Part shown: positions 46,905 through 58,572 of the stretch, piece after piece
Numbering within the stretch: the first letter of the stretch is position 1
Layout of the letters: every line of letters begins with the position of its first letter
Origin: Strongylocentrotus purpuratus
Lineage: Eukaryota > Echinodermata > Echinoidea > Camarodonta > Strongylocentrotidae
Length of the DNA: 64,000 nt
Direction of reading: 5' to 3'
Assembly: GCF_000002235.5 (NCBI RefSeq)
Contig: NW_022145611.1
Span: 19,342,114-19,406,113 of the forward strand
Translations under genes and position numbers: made by a program
The notes under the pieces: generated by a model
Databases searched by the model: none
The model's input: only the letters and a program-made list of their open reading frames with translations
What the model was told of the DNA's origin: nothing

Positions 46905-47919
46905 CATAGTATAGTACATGTATTTGTACATGTATTTGTACTGCATATGGTCCTGCGGTTACTTGGCATGGTGGGCTATTTGTATGGTTCGGGGAATCAC
47001 GGAATAATAGACTCACACAGCCCAAATCAAACACCAGCTATTTTCGAACTCAAAGAGAAAATCAAGTTATGGTAATGTGAAAAATGAATTGTGAGCTTTC
47101 TCTTTAGGTGGTCCGAATCGTCTATTTATCATGTTTATATCGTTATATCCCCCGAGAAAATGCTCTCATATTCGAAATATGATCCAATTATTATTTAGCT
47201 TAAACCTTTGGGACAAGTTTACATGCCAGAAATGCGTGTAGCCACATCAATTTCTGTTAGCAAAACTTTTCATTGTATGTGATTATCAGCAAGAATGAAC
47301 TAATTTCTGTAAACTCCTGCATAGCATAATGATTGAAAAAAGCTAACATAAATTGTAAATCATAGATATATCTAGATCATGGCGGATATCCAATTTTATT
47401 TGTATTTACATAATGCAACTGTTCCTTAAAGAGGTCACACACGAAAAAATAAAATAAACACATCTTTAGCAATTGTATTAAAACGAAAATCAAATTTTAA
47501 AACAATCAAAAAAGTAATAAAATAAGGACAGGCATTAAAGCTATTTGTTAAAACCTGACAAAGCATGGTTACAATTGTAACAAAAGATTAGGAAGTTATC
47601 GAGGTGAGCTATAACACTGATTTAAATGACTGGATTATGGAAATAGCATGCAATATTAAGGGTCTATTGAGGAAAAAAAAATCCTTTACAACTGTTTCTT
47701 CTCGGTCTGATAGTTTCATTATAATCTAGTTCAAGGTTAACTACGATTTTAAGAGAAGGTTGAGTCCTGGGGAGAGGTGAAAGATAATTTGAAAAAATGT
47801 TCCCTGAAAAGCATGGCTCTTCAAATGCCTCCATATTCTAAATATCACAAATAGCATCCTAAAAATAAGGCCAGTTTTTATGCCACGTGTTTGTGTAGCC
47901 CCATATACATCTTTCTGTG

Positions 47920-49570
47920 CAGGACGGCCGAGCGACTTCCAAAGTGGGGGGGGGGGCACCAACAAAAAAGGACACTTTCTGGAAAAAAGGGCACCTACAG
48001 TGGGAAATCTCAAAGCGAAAATATACAATTTTTTAGACATTGGTATATACCCCTACATTGTGATTACATTATCAGGGATGATTTCAATATTTGTTTCTGT
48101 TCATACATCATACAAGATATCGCTTAAGCATCATACTTTACAGTTGGGTGTGATGTCTGAATATGCATTTACGGGCGAGGGAAGCGAGCGAGAAAAATTT
48201 TAAAGATCTGTGAGGTCGCAGTGTGAAAAATTACATCTTATAGAGAGGAAAAAAGCCAATCGTGATGGGGTTATAAGCACATTCTCATAACGGAAGACTG
48301 AAAAGACCTTTGATAAGTAACATAATTATATCATCTTTAAATGCGAGCGAGCGCAGCGAGCGAACTTTGGGGGAAATTGCTCTTAGTCGCTTTAAATAAG
48401 GGGCACGTTTAATGATTACATGAAAAGGGGACAATAATTATCGAAAGGGATAAGACACTTATTAGAAAAGAAAAGGAGCACGTGTCAAAGTACAAAGGAT
48501 AATTATAAGGGTGAAAATGAGGCATTTTTTTCACCTGAAAAGAGGCACTCACCAGTGATGAAAAAGAGGCGTTTACGAAAATGGGAAATAGGCATTTGTT
48601 GACGGAAAAGGGACACCCATCAGATTTTGATAGGGGCATTTATAAGAGGTGAAAAGGGGATAGTTCCCTTATTAGAAAGGAAAAGGGGCACGTATCATTA
48701 TTAAAAGGGGAATAATCAGAGTTGAAAGGAGCACTGACCAGATATGAAAAGGGGCACTTATGAAAATGTAAAAGAGGCACTTGTAATAAAGGAAAATGTG
48801 CATTTGGTGAATGAAAAGGGGGCACTGTTCAGTTTTTTAAAAGGGGCAGTTATGAGAAGGGGAAGGAGCTCTTTCTTTTTAATGGGGGCACTTATCATAA
48901 GGAAAAGGGACACTTATTAGAAAGGGAAAGGGGTAGTTGTGAGAAGGGGAAGGAGCTCTCTCTTTTTAATGGGGGCACTTATCATAAGGAAAAGGGGCAC
49001 TTATTCGAAAATAAGAGGGGCACATGTTAAAATGAAAGGTGTGCTCATCCGAGTTTAAAAAAAGGGGTAGTTATTAAAAGGAGAAGGGGCAGTTCTTACA
49101 AAGGAAAAAGGGGGAAGTTGTCAAAGTAAAAGGAGCACCTCTCAGTTTTGAATAAGGCAATAATCAGTGGTGAAGGGGGCACTTATTAAAAGTGAAAAGG
49201 GGCACTTCTCGTACCTGAAAAGAGGCACTTACTAGAGATTAAAAAGGGCACTTATTCAAGATAATTTCAAGATTGATGAGAATGGAAAATGGACACTTAT
49301 TGCAAAAGAAAATGGGAACATGTCGAAGGAAAAAGGGCACGTGTCAAAAATAAAAATGGCACTCGTCAGAGGTGAAAAGGGGGAAGGGGCACTTTTACAA
49401 AGTAATAGGGGCACTTGTCAAAGTAAAAGGGGCACCATTCCTATGTAAAAGGGGCACTTCTTACAAAATAAAAGAGGCACTTTTCCTATCTAAAAAGGGG
49501 CACTTTTGGGGTATCTGAAAAAGTGGGGGGCACTGTGCCCCCCCCCCCTGCCCCCGGGACTGCCGCCTCT
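47920..49570. repeat. Insertion with G-rich minisatellite in endonuclease gene B intron 1
   Basis: Copy A runs straight through CATCTTTCTGTGTGTAATGG. Copy B has about 1.65 kb extra. From about 48395 to 49530 it is an irregular array built on AAAAGGGGCACTTATCA-like units (spacing roughly 20-40 bases). It is bordered by G-runs on the left (about 47944-47956) and C-runs on the right (49541-49549). The left edge holds ACGGCCGAGCGACTTCC and the right edge GACTGCCGCCTCT. No coding frame. The class is unknown. Confidence 0.65.
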
Positions 49571-49733
49571 GTTTCTATGTATAAGGATTGCTACTTTACC
49601 CTTTACCAAGACTTGGCCAAATTTCTTATCATTTTGATGACTCCAGAACATTGCAGTACATAGATACTTATATGATACATGATCAACTTTTTTCTAATCG
49701 ATTCCATACCGTTTCTTTCACAATGCACTCGCA

Positions 49734-50105
49734 GTGGGAGTGTCGTGGTCGAGTGGTTTAAGGCGCTTGACTGTAGACGCGAAGGTCGAGGGTTCGAATC
49801 CCGACACGGCACTAATATCCTTTGGCAAGATATTTACCTGCATTTGCTACTCTCCACCCAGGTGTTAAATGGGTACCCGGTAGGATGCGAACGTTCATGT
49901 GGTTGGACGAGCAAGTGTGCGCTTGTAAAATGGCGACTGGCTGGAATGCTCCCCAGGGAGTGGAAAATGTGCACACATTGTGTGCGGGTAAGCCTGAATC
50001 CGATGACCGGGGTAATAATATATCTGTAAAGCGCTTAGGCACATCGTTGGATCGGTGTATTGAGCGCTATATAAAAAAAACGGATTATTATTATTATTAT
50101 TATTA
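49734..50105 (+). mobile_element. Full-length tRNA-derived SINE in endonuclease gene B intron 1
   Basis: The head resembles a type II tRNA (GTGGTCGAGTGGTTTAAGG A-box region; GGTTCGAATCCC B box at 49792-49803). The conserved body follows: CCTTTGGCAAG, CTCTCCACCCAGGTG, GGGTACCCGG. It continues with a second domain and an end AGCGCTATATAAA plus (ATT)n. Copy A has the uninterrupted site GCACTCGCATGACC, so the insertion is younger than the duplication. No clear target duplication. Confidence 0.85.
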
Positions 50106-51288
50106 TGACCAGAACTCAACTTTAAACATCATAAATACTCTGTTGTTTTTTCTCCTATTCCCTAGTTTTTCTCTCTCTTTCCTCCTTTGTTATTGGTCCT
50201 TTCCTCCATAAACGCTTCCACGGTCTTTCTCTTTCTCTCTCTGCATATTACAATTTTGATCTTCTTTCTTTCTTACTTACTTCATTTCTCTCCTTTTCGT
50301 CTCTCAGCAAGTGACATATATCATTTTTCGTTTGCTCATCCTTTCCTCCATCATTATAGATATGGATTATATCTTTTTTAAATCTTGTACAATTTTACTG
50401 AATTCGTTTATGATATGTGATATTTTATTTGCTGTATTTAAACTACTTTGATTTGACTTTATCTTATAGTTGTGACGTATTTTCAGTGACCAATGGGAGA
50501 CCAACTTTTGTTGAATGCTCTACACTGGTGAAATAATTGTATAAAAACAAAATAATGAATAAAAACAAAATAAACCAAATTTTGATATGCTCTTTTTAAC
50601 GGATTTAATTTCCTTCATTATAAAATGTCATGTATAAATCAAGTTCAAGTATGATATAGTTTCGTTCCGAAAAAACCCTCCCGCCCGGTTCTGAACTTTC
50701 TGTTATAAATACAAATATTTCTTAGATGCAGATTGCCGAAATGTATCCGCATAATCAAAGCGGGGAGAATAGATTATTTTCATACTTCATACAGTAAGAA
50801 TCATTTAGAAAATAGTTAAGTCTCCTAATAAAACCGCCCATCATGATTTTGCCTATTTTAATACATACTTATGCTCATTACAAATACATGTTCCATTTAA
50901 GTTCATTATAAACGTTAACAAATAAAATACAAACGCTTGTTGTTATTTTCTCAAATCAATTTTAATCCTTGTATTCTCATCCACCATTTCACCTTCTTTA
51001 GTTTAACATTTAGAATTCTTTCAGCAACGTTTGGGTCTTTATCAAAAAACATAATAAACTGTATCATCGTATATAAATGAAATGAACATTGATTTTCAGT
51101 TACATTACTGCCACTGTCGTAATCATGATCGAGTTAGTACTTAACATTTCCAAGTCCAAAATAACATTAAAACGTTTGTTATGTTTCACCAGTTTGCTTC
51201 CAACTACGATTATATTTTCCCGATTACCTTGCCTCAATCCCATGCGCCCAGCTATTTCACCCATTTGACTTTCCATATTTTTTCTCAG

Positions 51289-51521
51289 GAAGCTGCAATG
51301 TTAAAGGTGGATTAGATCGATCTTGGACTATAGATCAACTTGTGGACGAGGTAACAGGCCATTTTGATCGTCACAAGGCTGAACTCGCTAAGACTGGGAT
51401 CGAATTCGCCAAAATCACCCAAAATTCCAAGAAGATCGACGTCCATGTCCTTGTCAAGGGCTGTACTGTCGCTGATCTAGAGAAAAGCCATGGCAGCGGA
51501 ATCTTGGTAATTCTTCAAAAG
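51289..51521 (+). CDS. Chimeric endonuclease gene B, exon 2
   Basis: Same length and phases as in gene A. It reads LDRSWTIDQLVDEVTGHF and then HKAELAKTGIEFAKI. Relative to gene A the changes are E to K, E to G, E-K to D-E, Q to H, P to D, E to K and Q to E, with one silent change; the last 105 bases are identical. The clustering of replacements on one half of the module is unusual for such recent duplicates. Confidence 0.65.
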
Positions 51522-51962
51522 GTAAGCCTCGTTAGCCTCCCGCAAGAAGATCGTTACTGCCCTTGATAATTACATATATTACCTACCTTTTACGGCGCTC
51601 TTGTGGGCAGCCGACGAGGTCATTTCGTCAGCTGAGAACTAAAATTACTTAAAGTTTAAACCTTATGGCCATCAGCAAACGATTTATCAATGAACGCAGT
51701 AGCATATAGTCCATGATAGAGGTGTTCCCTATTTCTACCGTGTCCGTATAATCACTTCCTTAAAATCAGAGGAGAAGATAGATGTCTCGTACGAATCGCT
51801 GTAGGCTGTATGTTTCTTTTGCATTTAAGTATTTTTAAAGGTTTTTGTTTCTCCTGTTTTCCTGACGAAATAATAATTGTTACAACTGAAATGTTCTAAT
51901 GTTTCAATCGTTCACTGATCTATCAAATATTATTTGTTCATTCTTTCTTTCTTTTCTTGTAG

Positions 51963-53105
51963 GCAAGTGGTTCACAAAACCAGGTCCAGTATGAGTTGGA
52001 CATCTTGGCGCAGTCAGGAGGGATTAAGATCGCTCATCTGAACTGCCAGTCTCTCCGTAAAAAGAAAGACGAGCTGAAACTCCTTCTGCTTTGTCGGACA
52101 GACATCGATGTGATGACACTGAGCGAGACTTGGATGAAACCAAGCGACACGAACGACAGCTTGAATGTCCCCGGTTACACCATTTTGGCACGAAAAGATG
52201 GGGTTCCCAAATATGCATCTAATCCCCGCGGCGGTGTTTTGACGTATGTCAAAGACAGTTTGGCGAGATCTGCAAGAAAGTGTTCAATCGACCTACATGA
52301 AGACTTAGAAGCAGTCTGCGTTGAAATTGAGCTTGATAAGGATGAACCTAGCAAAAGTCTGGTGGACCAGGCCAATGCCGGCGCGTGTGTGAAGAAGGCT
52401 CTTCTTAGAATAATCAATGTGTATGTACCGCCAGGTACACTTAGGGAACAGAATGCCCTAATAAAAAAGCTGCAAAAAAGTATGAAGAATCTGAAAGCAG
52501 AAGATAAATGTCCCAAGCCACCACCTTCCGGAGGAATTGATGACAAGGAGCATTCTTGCAGTTGTAAAACGAATTATGTGATACTTGGCGATTTCAACAT
52601 CGATCAAAAAACTCTTGAGGCACGTCAAGAAAGAAATGCAGGAAAGAAATACGAAGCGCTCAATGAACTTGCAGAAAGCAATTCCTTGACACAGTTGATA
52701 GGAGACTTTACACGGGTCGCATATAAGAAAACAACATGTGGGAATACACAAATCAAGACTGAAACATTGATTGACTTGGTTTATACTGATAACACTGTCC
52801 TAGCATCCGGAGTGGTTCACATTGCTATGAGTGACCACTTCATGGTGTACTGCGCCTGGGGACGTAGTATAGGTATCCGTGGGGCAACCCCGTTGCAGAC
52901 GCAGGATGCTGCCTTTCGGCAATTTTCTACTCAGGTCAATAGCGACATTGATCGAAATGTCTATGACTTGATTCGTGCTCGTGATTCTGCATTCGCAAGT
53001 GAAAATTGGGACGAGTGGAAGAGACTAAAAGGTGACATCAAGAAAGCTAAGGAAAAAAACAGAAAAGATCGGAAGCGAGCTAAGAAGACAATGAAGGAAA
53101 AATGA
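51963..53105 (+). CDS. Chimeric endonuclease gene B, exon 3: APE-type endonuclease domain
   Basis: 380 codons and a stop; the protein has 499 residues. Catalytic-site positions: N146 (HLNC), E174 (LSETW), D329 and N331 (GDFN), D390 (TLIDL), D410-H411 (MSDH). All are present. The C-terminus is very basic (KEKNRKDRKRAKKTMKEK), a likely nuclear localisation signal, and is longer than in gene A. Three differences in length from gene A (3, 6 and 6 bases) all keep the frame. No reverse-transcriptase domain is joined. Confidence 0.8.
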   Translation, partial: ASGSQNQVQYELDILAQSGGIKIAHLNCQSLRKKKDELKLLLLCRTDIDVMTLSETWMKPSDTNDSLNVPGYTILARKDGVPKYASNPRGGVLTYVKDSLARSARKCSIDLHEDLEAVCVEIELDKDEPSKSLVDQANAGACVKKALLRIINVYVPPGTLREQNALIKKLQKSMKNLKAEDKCPKPPPSGGIDDKEHSCSCKTNYVILGDFNIDQKTLEARQERNAGKKYEALNELAESNSLTQLIGDFTRVAYKKTTCGNTQIKTETLIDLVYTDNTVLASGVVHIAMSDHFMVYCAWGRSIGIRGATPLQTQDAAFRQFSTQVNSDIDRNVYDLIRARDSAFASENWDEWKRLKGDIKKAKEKNRKDRKRAKKTMKEK

Positions 53106-53802
53106 AGAAAAATCTCAATAAGGAGAAAGTGATGGCACGAGGTATATAGCTACAACAACTGTAAAAAAATACATGCTAGGATTACGACTATCGGGGGTTA
53201 TCACAATCATACTTCTCTCATGCACTTTGGGGTCTCGCGCCCAGAACCCAGTTGAGAACTGATATGAACCCTGCATGGCTATGTTTTTGCAGATTTCTTT
53301 CAGAGTTGTTTTCTAATAACAAAGGAGTTCAGATATTGAGAGTTAGCACAATCCACAATGTAGTCCATCTCTAGTCTTTTGTGTGATATTTAACCATTTA
53401 CATAGGCCCTCTGAATGAAAACTTACAGCTACTGAAACATGGTGGCACGCGGTAGTTATTTCGGCGATGACTAAGTTAAAAGCTCCGGACTAGAAGCCCA
53501 AGGAAGACTGTCCCGCTAACAGTAAACGTTTCATACTGTACGTAACGCTAACGTACCGGGCGGTACGTTTCACTAATTTAACTTGGTGGATTTCTTCACT
53601 AGAATGAGATTGTAGCCTAGAGGCTAGTCTCTGTGACAGGTTCCTTCCTCCATAAGATTGTACCATCAAGGCTAGTCTGACTTTATGAATGTGACGGGCA
53701 AGAGTCGTGGAAGCGGTGTGAGTTAACGACCAGATTCTGGTGGACAACGCGGCCTAAGATTCAAGTCTACGTGTATTTCTTCCACTCCAGAGAATTAAAA
53801 AT
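53106..53802. other. Region between endonuclease gene B and LINE remnant
   Basis: Collinear with 27670-28379. No RT motif or gene. Confidence 0.4.
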
Positions 53803-55545
53803 GTCAGTCAGAGACTTGATTGATGATTTGTTTTGAGCTTGATTGTTCATCGTTGTACATTGCCAATGTTGATGAAGAAAGAACATCAATACCTGCCAGA
53901 AGCGGCCTACTTATGTTGATCTCCTTGATGCAGAGAAGGCATTTGACAAATTCTGACATGATGGCCAGTTTTACAAAGTAGATCAAACCAATATTGACCC
54001 TGTATACACAGCCCTCCTCTGTATACAATCATGGATTGCCGAGTACTGTGGACTGACAAGACAAGTGAAGCTATGCCGATACTCTAGGGTGTCAGACAAG
54101 GTGGGGGTACTCTCCCCTGCTGTACACTGTTTGTGTAGATGGCCTTATCAACGAGCTGAGAGTTAAGAGGCAAGGCTGCCAGTTGCTGAGCCAGCATGTT
54201 GGTGTGATCGTCCAGGCCGATGATGTAGCGCTAGTCAGCTCATCTCCAACAGAGCTTCAAGAGATGCTGAATGTCATATGTAATATATGCAGAGACTTGG
54301 AGATATCGCATCACCCCGAGGAAAAGCAAGACAACGGCTCAACCCACCTGGATCCTTGGACAGATGCCAATCGAAACAGTTACCCAACACGCATGGTCAT
54401 CATAAAATCCTCCTCCAAATATGATTCAACAGATCTAATGATCTCCAGAGGCACAAAAACCTTCTACGCCCTCACTGGAGCAGGTGCATCAACAGGAGGC
54501 CTTCTACCACACTACTGTGCACAACTTTGGAAAGCATGCTGCATCCCACGTATGCTATAAGGAGTGGGCATCATGAAGCTCAAACAGACAAGGCTGAATA
54601 AACTGGACAGATCACAATACCAGCTCTTCAAGAAGATCCTCGGGCTCTCCAACAGTGCTGCTGATGACGCTGACTTTCTTTTCACATGCCTCATTCCCGT
54701 GAGCATGCGAGTCGACCAAGAAACTCTCCTCATCATAGGTCAAACTCATCAATCTGCCACACTCAAGATATGAGATACGCACATTACACTATGCTATTAC
54801 CAACTTTATCCCCATGGCGAGGACCTGGGGAAGAACTCTGAGAAGTTATTAGCCCCCGACCTTCACTCCCTCCTCTCCAAGCCCATCCCCTATATTACCT
54901 GGAAATCAGTCACTAGGTCTGCAATTGACTCGGCTATGCAGAAGAAATTCCACAAGGCTATCAAAGCAAATCCATCTCTCTCCTTCTCCGAGAATAAACA
55001 CCAGCTCCTCCATGACCTATACCTGAGGTCCATCTCCTGAAGTTTTCTACGCTCACAACTTCTTTCTCAGACATACCTAACTCAATCCCGGCTGTGTAAA
55101 AACAAGAAGGGTATGGTCCGATGCTGTCAAGTGTGCAAAGAGGAAGAGGAGGACATCACACACTTCACAGCCAAATGTCTACTACTCTTTGCCAAGAGCT
55201 GGTCGACAATCTCCACCGCAGGGGCATTTAGCAGTCGACACTCGCTCTATTCAGACCTGATGACCCCGAGATCTTCACTCGGGCAGTCCTATTTCCCAAT
55301 GCTCTAACTGGCTGCCCTAAACCAAAGAAACTTCTTCTTGATGTATCACTGTCATTTCTATACAATATCCATTCTGCTCATGCTATTGCAATCTCCAATA
55401 TTCTTTCTACCTGACGTGACATTCCTTCCTGCTATGACCATGGACCTACTGGCTATGACACAATAATATTGCAGTACTTTGGTAGCGGTTGATCTCCGAT
55501 AGAACGGAGGAAGAAGAAGAAAAAGAAAAAGAAGAAGATTGACTA
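53803..55545 (+). mobile_element. Decayed LINE reverse transcriptase, copy B
   Basis: Same remnant as 28380-30122, with the same major stops, so it was already broken before the duplication. The C-terminal CCQVCKEEEEDITHFTAKC (from about 55122) is better kept than in A. It ends in a (GAA)n-like tail. Confidence 0.75.
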
Positions 55546-56400
55546 GAAGTATTTACTGAGAGTAAATACATTACATTAGGCATTACATTAGGCTAGTCTG
55601 TTCCTTTGACTTTGAGTAGTGTGAGTGTGTGACTGTGAGAAGGACTGAAATCTGAATCGGATTAATGAGTTAATAATAGATCTCTTATGTTTTGCATGTT
55701 ATAGCCTACTAAAGTTAAAGTCAGACATTAGTGCTGTTTTGGAGTTAGTGTTAGCGACTTAGTTAACGTCGTTGGTTGTTAGGCTACTTTTTATCTTCAC
55801 TTTAGATTAAGTCTCAGTGAGGTAAACTGAGATCTAATTTAATGTGTGACAATATTATGAGTGTTTGATGATGTAAATGTAACGCTAGAGTATGTTATTG
55901 TTAAGTTAAGTGTGGTGCAAGGAATGTAGCAAAATTCAAAACTTGTCTTGAACATACAGTTTTGTTTAGGAGTTAGGTTGTTAATGTTATTGAGCCTAAC
56001 GAGTAACTAACAATACATTTCACATCGTCACTGGTCAGAGAGTAAATTCTGATACTTGATAGTATACTGTGTAATGTCTGGTACGTAGACTAGACCTAAA
56101 ATTGTGTAGAATTAATCAGAGTATAGATCAATAAGTGTTACTATTCTACTAGGCTAGTACTACTACTACTACTACTAGTCTAGATACACATAGATTTGTT
56201 TCTTTTGGTGTTCTTGCTGTCCGAAGAATTAATCAAGTCTTGTAATCGATCATCATCAAGATGTTCAAATCTAGGAAGAGTTTCTTCAGCCATTTTTACC
56301 TTCTTAGGACATGAAATGAAGTTTAGAAACTAAACAATCGGATATTACATGTAGGCCTACAATCGAGATCGGCGGTCGTCTGTGCTGTGTGCAATTAATG
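55546..56400. other. End of duplicated segment B
   Basis: Matches 30123-30715, with about 275 extra bases at 55934-56208 that include a (TAC)n run. No gene. Confidence 0.45.
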
Positions 56401-58235
56401 GAATAAGTTGCCGTCTTTTAAAAATGTCAAAGCATATCATTGTGGACTCCTTAACATGTCTTATCAATAAGTCAATTACAACAGGACATGTACCAAAAGG
56501 CTTGAAAAAAGCAAGGGTGATTCCAATTTATAAGACTGGTGATATGTCCACTCCCGGTAATTACAGACCAATTTCGGTATTATCCGTTGTGAGCAAGATT
56601 CTAGAGAAAGCTGTGCATTTTCAACTATGTGGTTTTCTAAACAAAAATGAAATATTGTATCCTAATCAGTCAGGTTTTCGTCCTCTTCACTCTACTGCAA
56701 CAGCTCTAATGAAAATTGTAAACCAGTGGGCTTTGAATTTAGATAACAATAAGTTAACAGGTGTTGCTTTCATTGATTTGAGGAAAGCATTTAACACTGT
56801 CGGTCACGATATCCTGTTACATAAATTGACAGCCATTGGATGTTCTGATACTACATGTAGTATTCAGTGGTTTGTATCATATCTGTCCAACCGAGAACAG
56901 ATGGTTTGTTTTAAAGGGGCTACTTCGAGTTCCTCAAAAGTTATGATGGGAGTCCCACGAGGTTCGATTCTAGGGCCACTCCTATTTTCTATCTACATAA
57001 ATAGTTTACCCAAATGTATTTATGATGGCATTGTTGATATGTATGCTGACGACACAACTCTAACAGTCAGCGGGAGTAATGTCATATAAGTAGAACAAAA
57101 GCTAACCAAAGGTATGGAAAACATATTTTCAAGGGTAACAACAAACCGTCTAGTTCTTAATGCGGATAAGACAAATGTGATGCTTATTGGATCACGATCA
57201 GTTCTTAACGGAGTAAATGATTTTTCTGTCACACTACACGGCAGCTGTTTGAAAAGAGTAAAAGTGGCAAAATGCCTGGGTGTCATGATTGACGAGGAGT
57301 TACGTTGGACGGAGCTTGTGGAAAAAAAGTTATGAAAACTGCTCAAAGAAATATCAGTGTAATTAAGCGAGCCAAAAGTTATGTTCCAACAAGATCTCTA
57401 AAACTTCTGTATAATGCCATCGTACTTCCTCATTTTGATTATTGTTCCTCGGGGTGGTCTGAGCGATTTAAAAGACAAACGAGCTGCACGTGTAGTGCTG
57501 GGAGAAGGATTTGAAGTATCTTCAAATGATATATGTTTAGTCGCTTAGGATGGATGCCTATTCAGACACGTATCCAGTTTGGACGTGCAGTGATGATGTA
57601 TAAATCAATGCATGACATGGCACCAACATACTTAAAACAAGATTTACATCATGTTAGTTCACTACATGATCACAACACAAGACATGCTGTAAGGGATGCA
57701 TTGTGTGTACCCAAATTTAGGACGGACACTTATAAAAAATAGTCCTCTAATTTCTGGAATTAGAGTATGGAACCAACTTAAAAGTCCTGTCAAAATGTCA
57801 CCTACTTTGAACAGTTTTAAACACGCTCTAAAAGCCCTGTTATCTGTATATGACGTGTAAGTGAACTTTTGGTGGTTTCGTGCGAAGGTAACCATTTTTA
57901 TCCTATTTGCAAAATTATAAATTTTGATTGACATGGTTATCGTTATATCATGTACTCATACATGTAATGTATCCATTTTCAGCTATCTTGTAAACAACCT
58001 AAGTGTATTAGTTAAAGAGCAATTGAATGTAAATATGTATATAACAATTTTATTCGCCCATGTGCTTTCCCACTGTGTGTTCAGATACCTCATATATATT
58101 TCTTAATGTTCACGTCGAATTAGTCTTGCCGATGTTTTTATTCATTTTGTTGTATGAAGGTTTAGATAATGATATTGTATGGCCTTTTGAGTAATAGTAT
58201 TTTTTCCCTTCAATTTCGGTTGTCTTAAGAATGAA
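56401..58235 (+). mobile_element. 5'-truncated LINE, RT domain (CR1/L2-like)
   Basis: It starts inside the reverse transcriptase and reads KKARVIPIYKTGDMS, NYRPISVLSVVSKILEKAV, PNQSGFRPLHST and VAFIDLRKAFNTVGHDILL (motif A). GVPRGSILGPLLFSIYINSL (motif B) and MYADDTTLTVSG (motif C) follow, up to a stop at 57087. After the stop it continues with NRLVLNADKTNVMLIGS and CLGVMIDEELRW. Shifts near 57335 and later interrupt the C-terminal part, which reaches VWNQLKSPVKMSPTLNSF and a stop at about 57858. An AT-rich 3' region follows. It lies at the junction between segment B and receptor unit 5. Inactive: truncated, with at least three frame breaks. Confidence 0.85.
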
Positions 58236-58254
58236 ACCTTAAAAATTAAAGTGA

Positions 58255-58345
58255 ATTGAAATATACAATAGGTGGCAATAATGAATAGTGTTATTTTGGT
58301 AGCCTTATGTTGTGGATGTACCTTCAATTGAAATAACAAAAGTGA
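58255..58345. repeat. Partial copy of the about 290-bp tandem unit
   Basis: ATAGGTGGCAATAATGAA to ATAACAAAAGTGAAATTG, as in the arrays at 11285 and 30995. Confidence 0.7.
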
Positions 58346-58541
58346 AATTGACATCCAAATTAAACATTATACCTCAATCAGATTAAAGAGAGGCTTAGAC
58401 CTACTGCCCTCTATGTCCGAATGACTTTTTTAGATTGATATCTATCTCCATTTCTCCTCTTTTCTCCTTCCTCATCCATGTTCTTTTCCTTTTGGTTTGT
58501 TCATTTACCAACATTATCCTTCCCCTACCCCCCCCCCCCCA

Positions 58542-58572
<31 letters not shown>

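Larger units (their letters stand above)
41851..56400. repeat. Segmental duplication, copy B
   Basis: Collinear with 16465-30715. It begins exactly where unit 4 switches from beta to alpha sequence and ends where the truncated LINE at 56401 begins. Confidence 0.85.

Noticed and set aside
48409-49100. Minus-strand frames with repeated PFS/CPFS residues
   Set aside because: Reading of the AAAAGGGGCAC minisatellite on the other strand.
49734-49810. tRNA gene (Leu/Ser-like head with A and B boxes)
   Set aside because: The head continues without a terminator into SINE body and ends in (ATT)n; it is a SINE promoter, not a tRNA.
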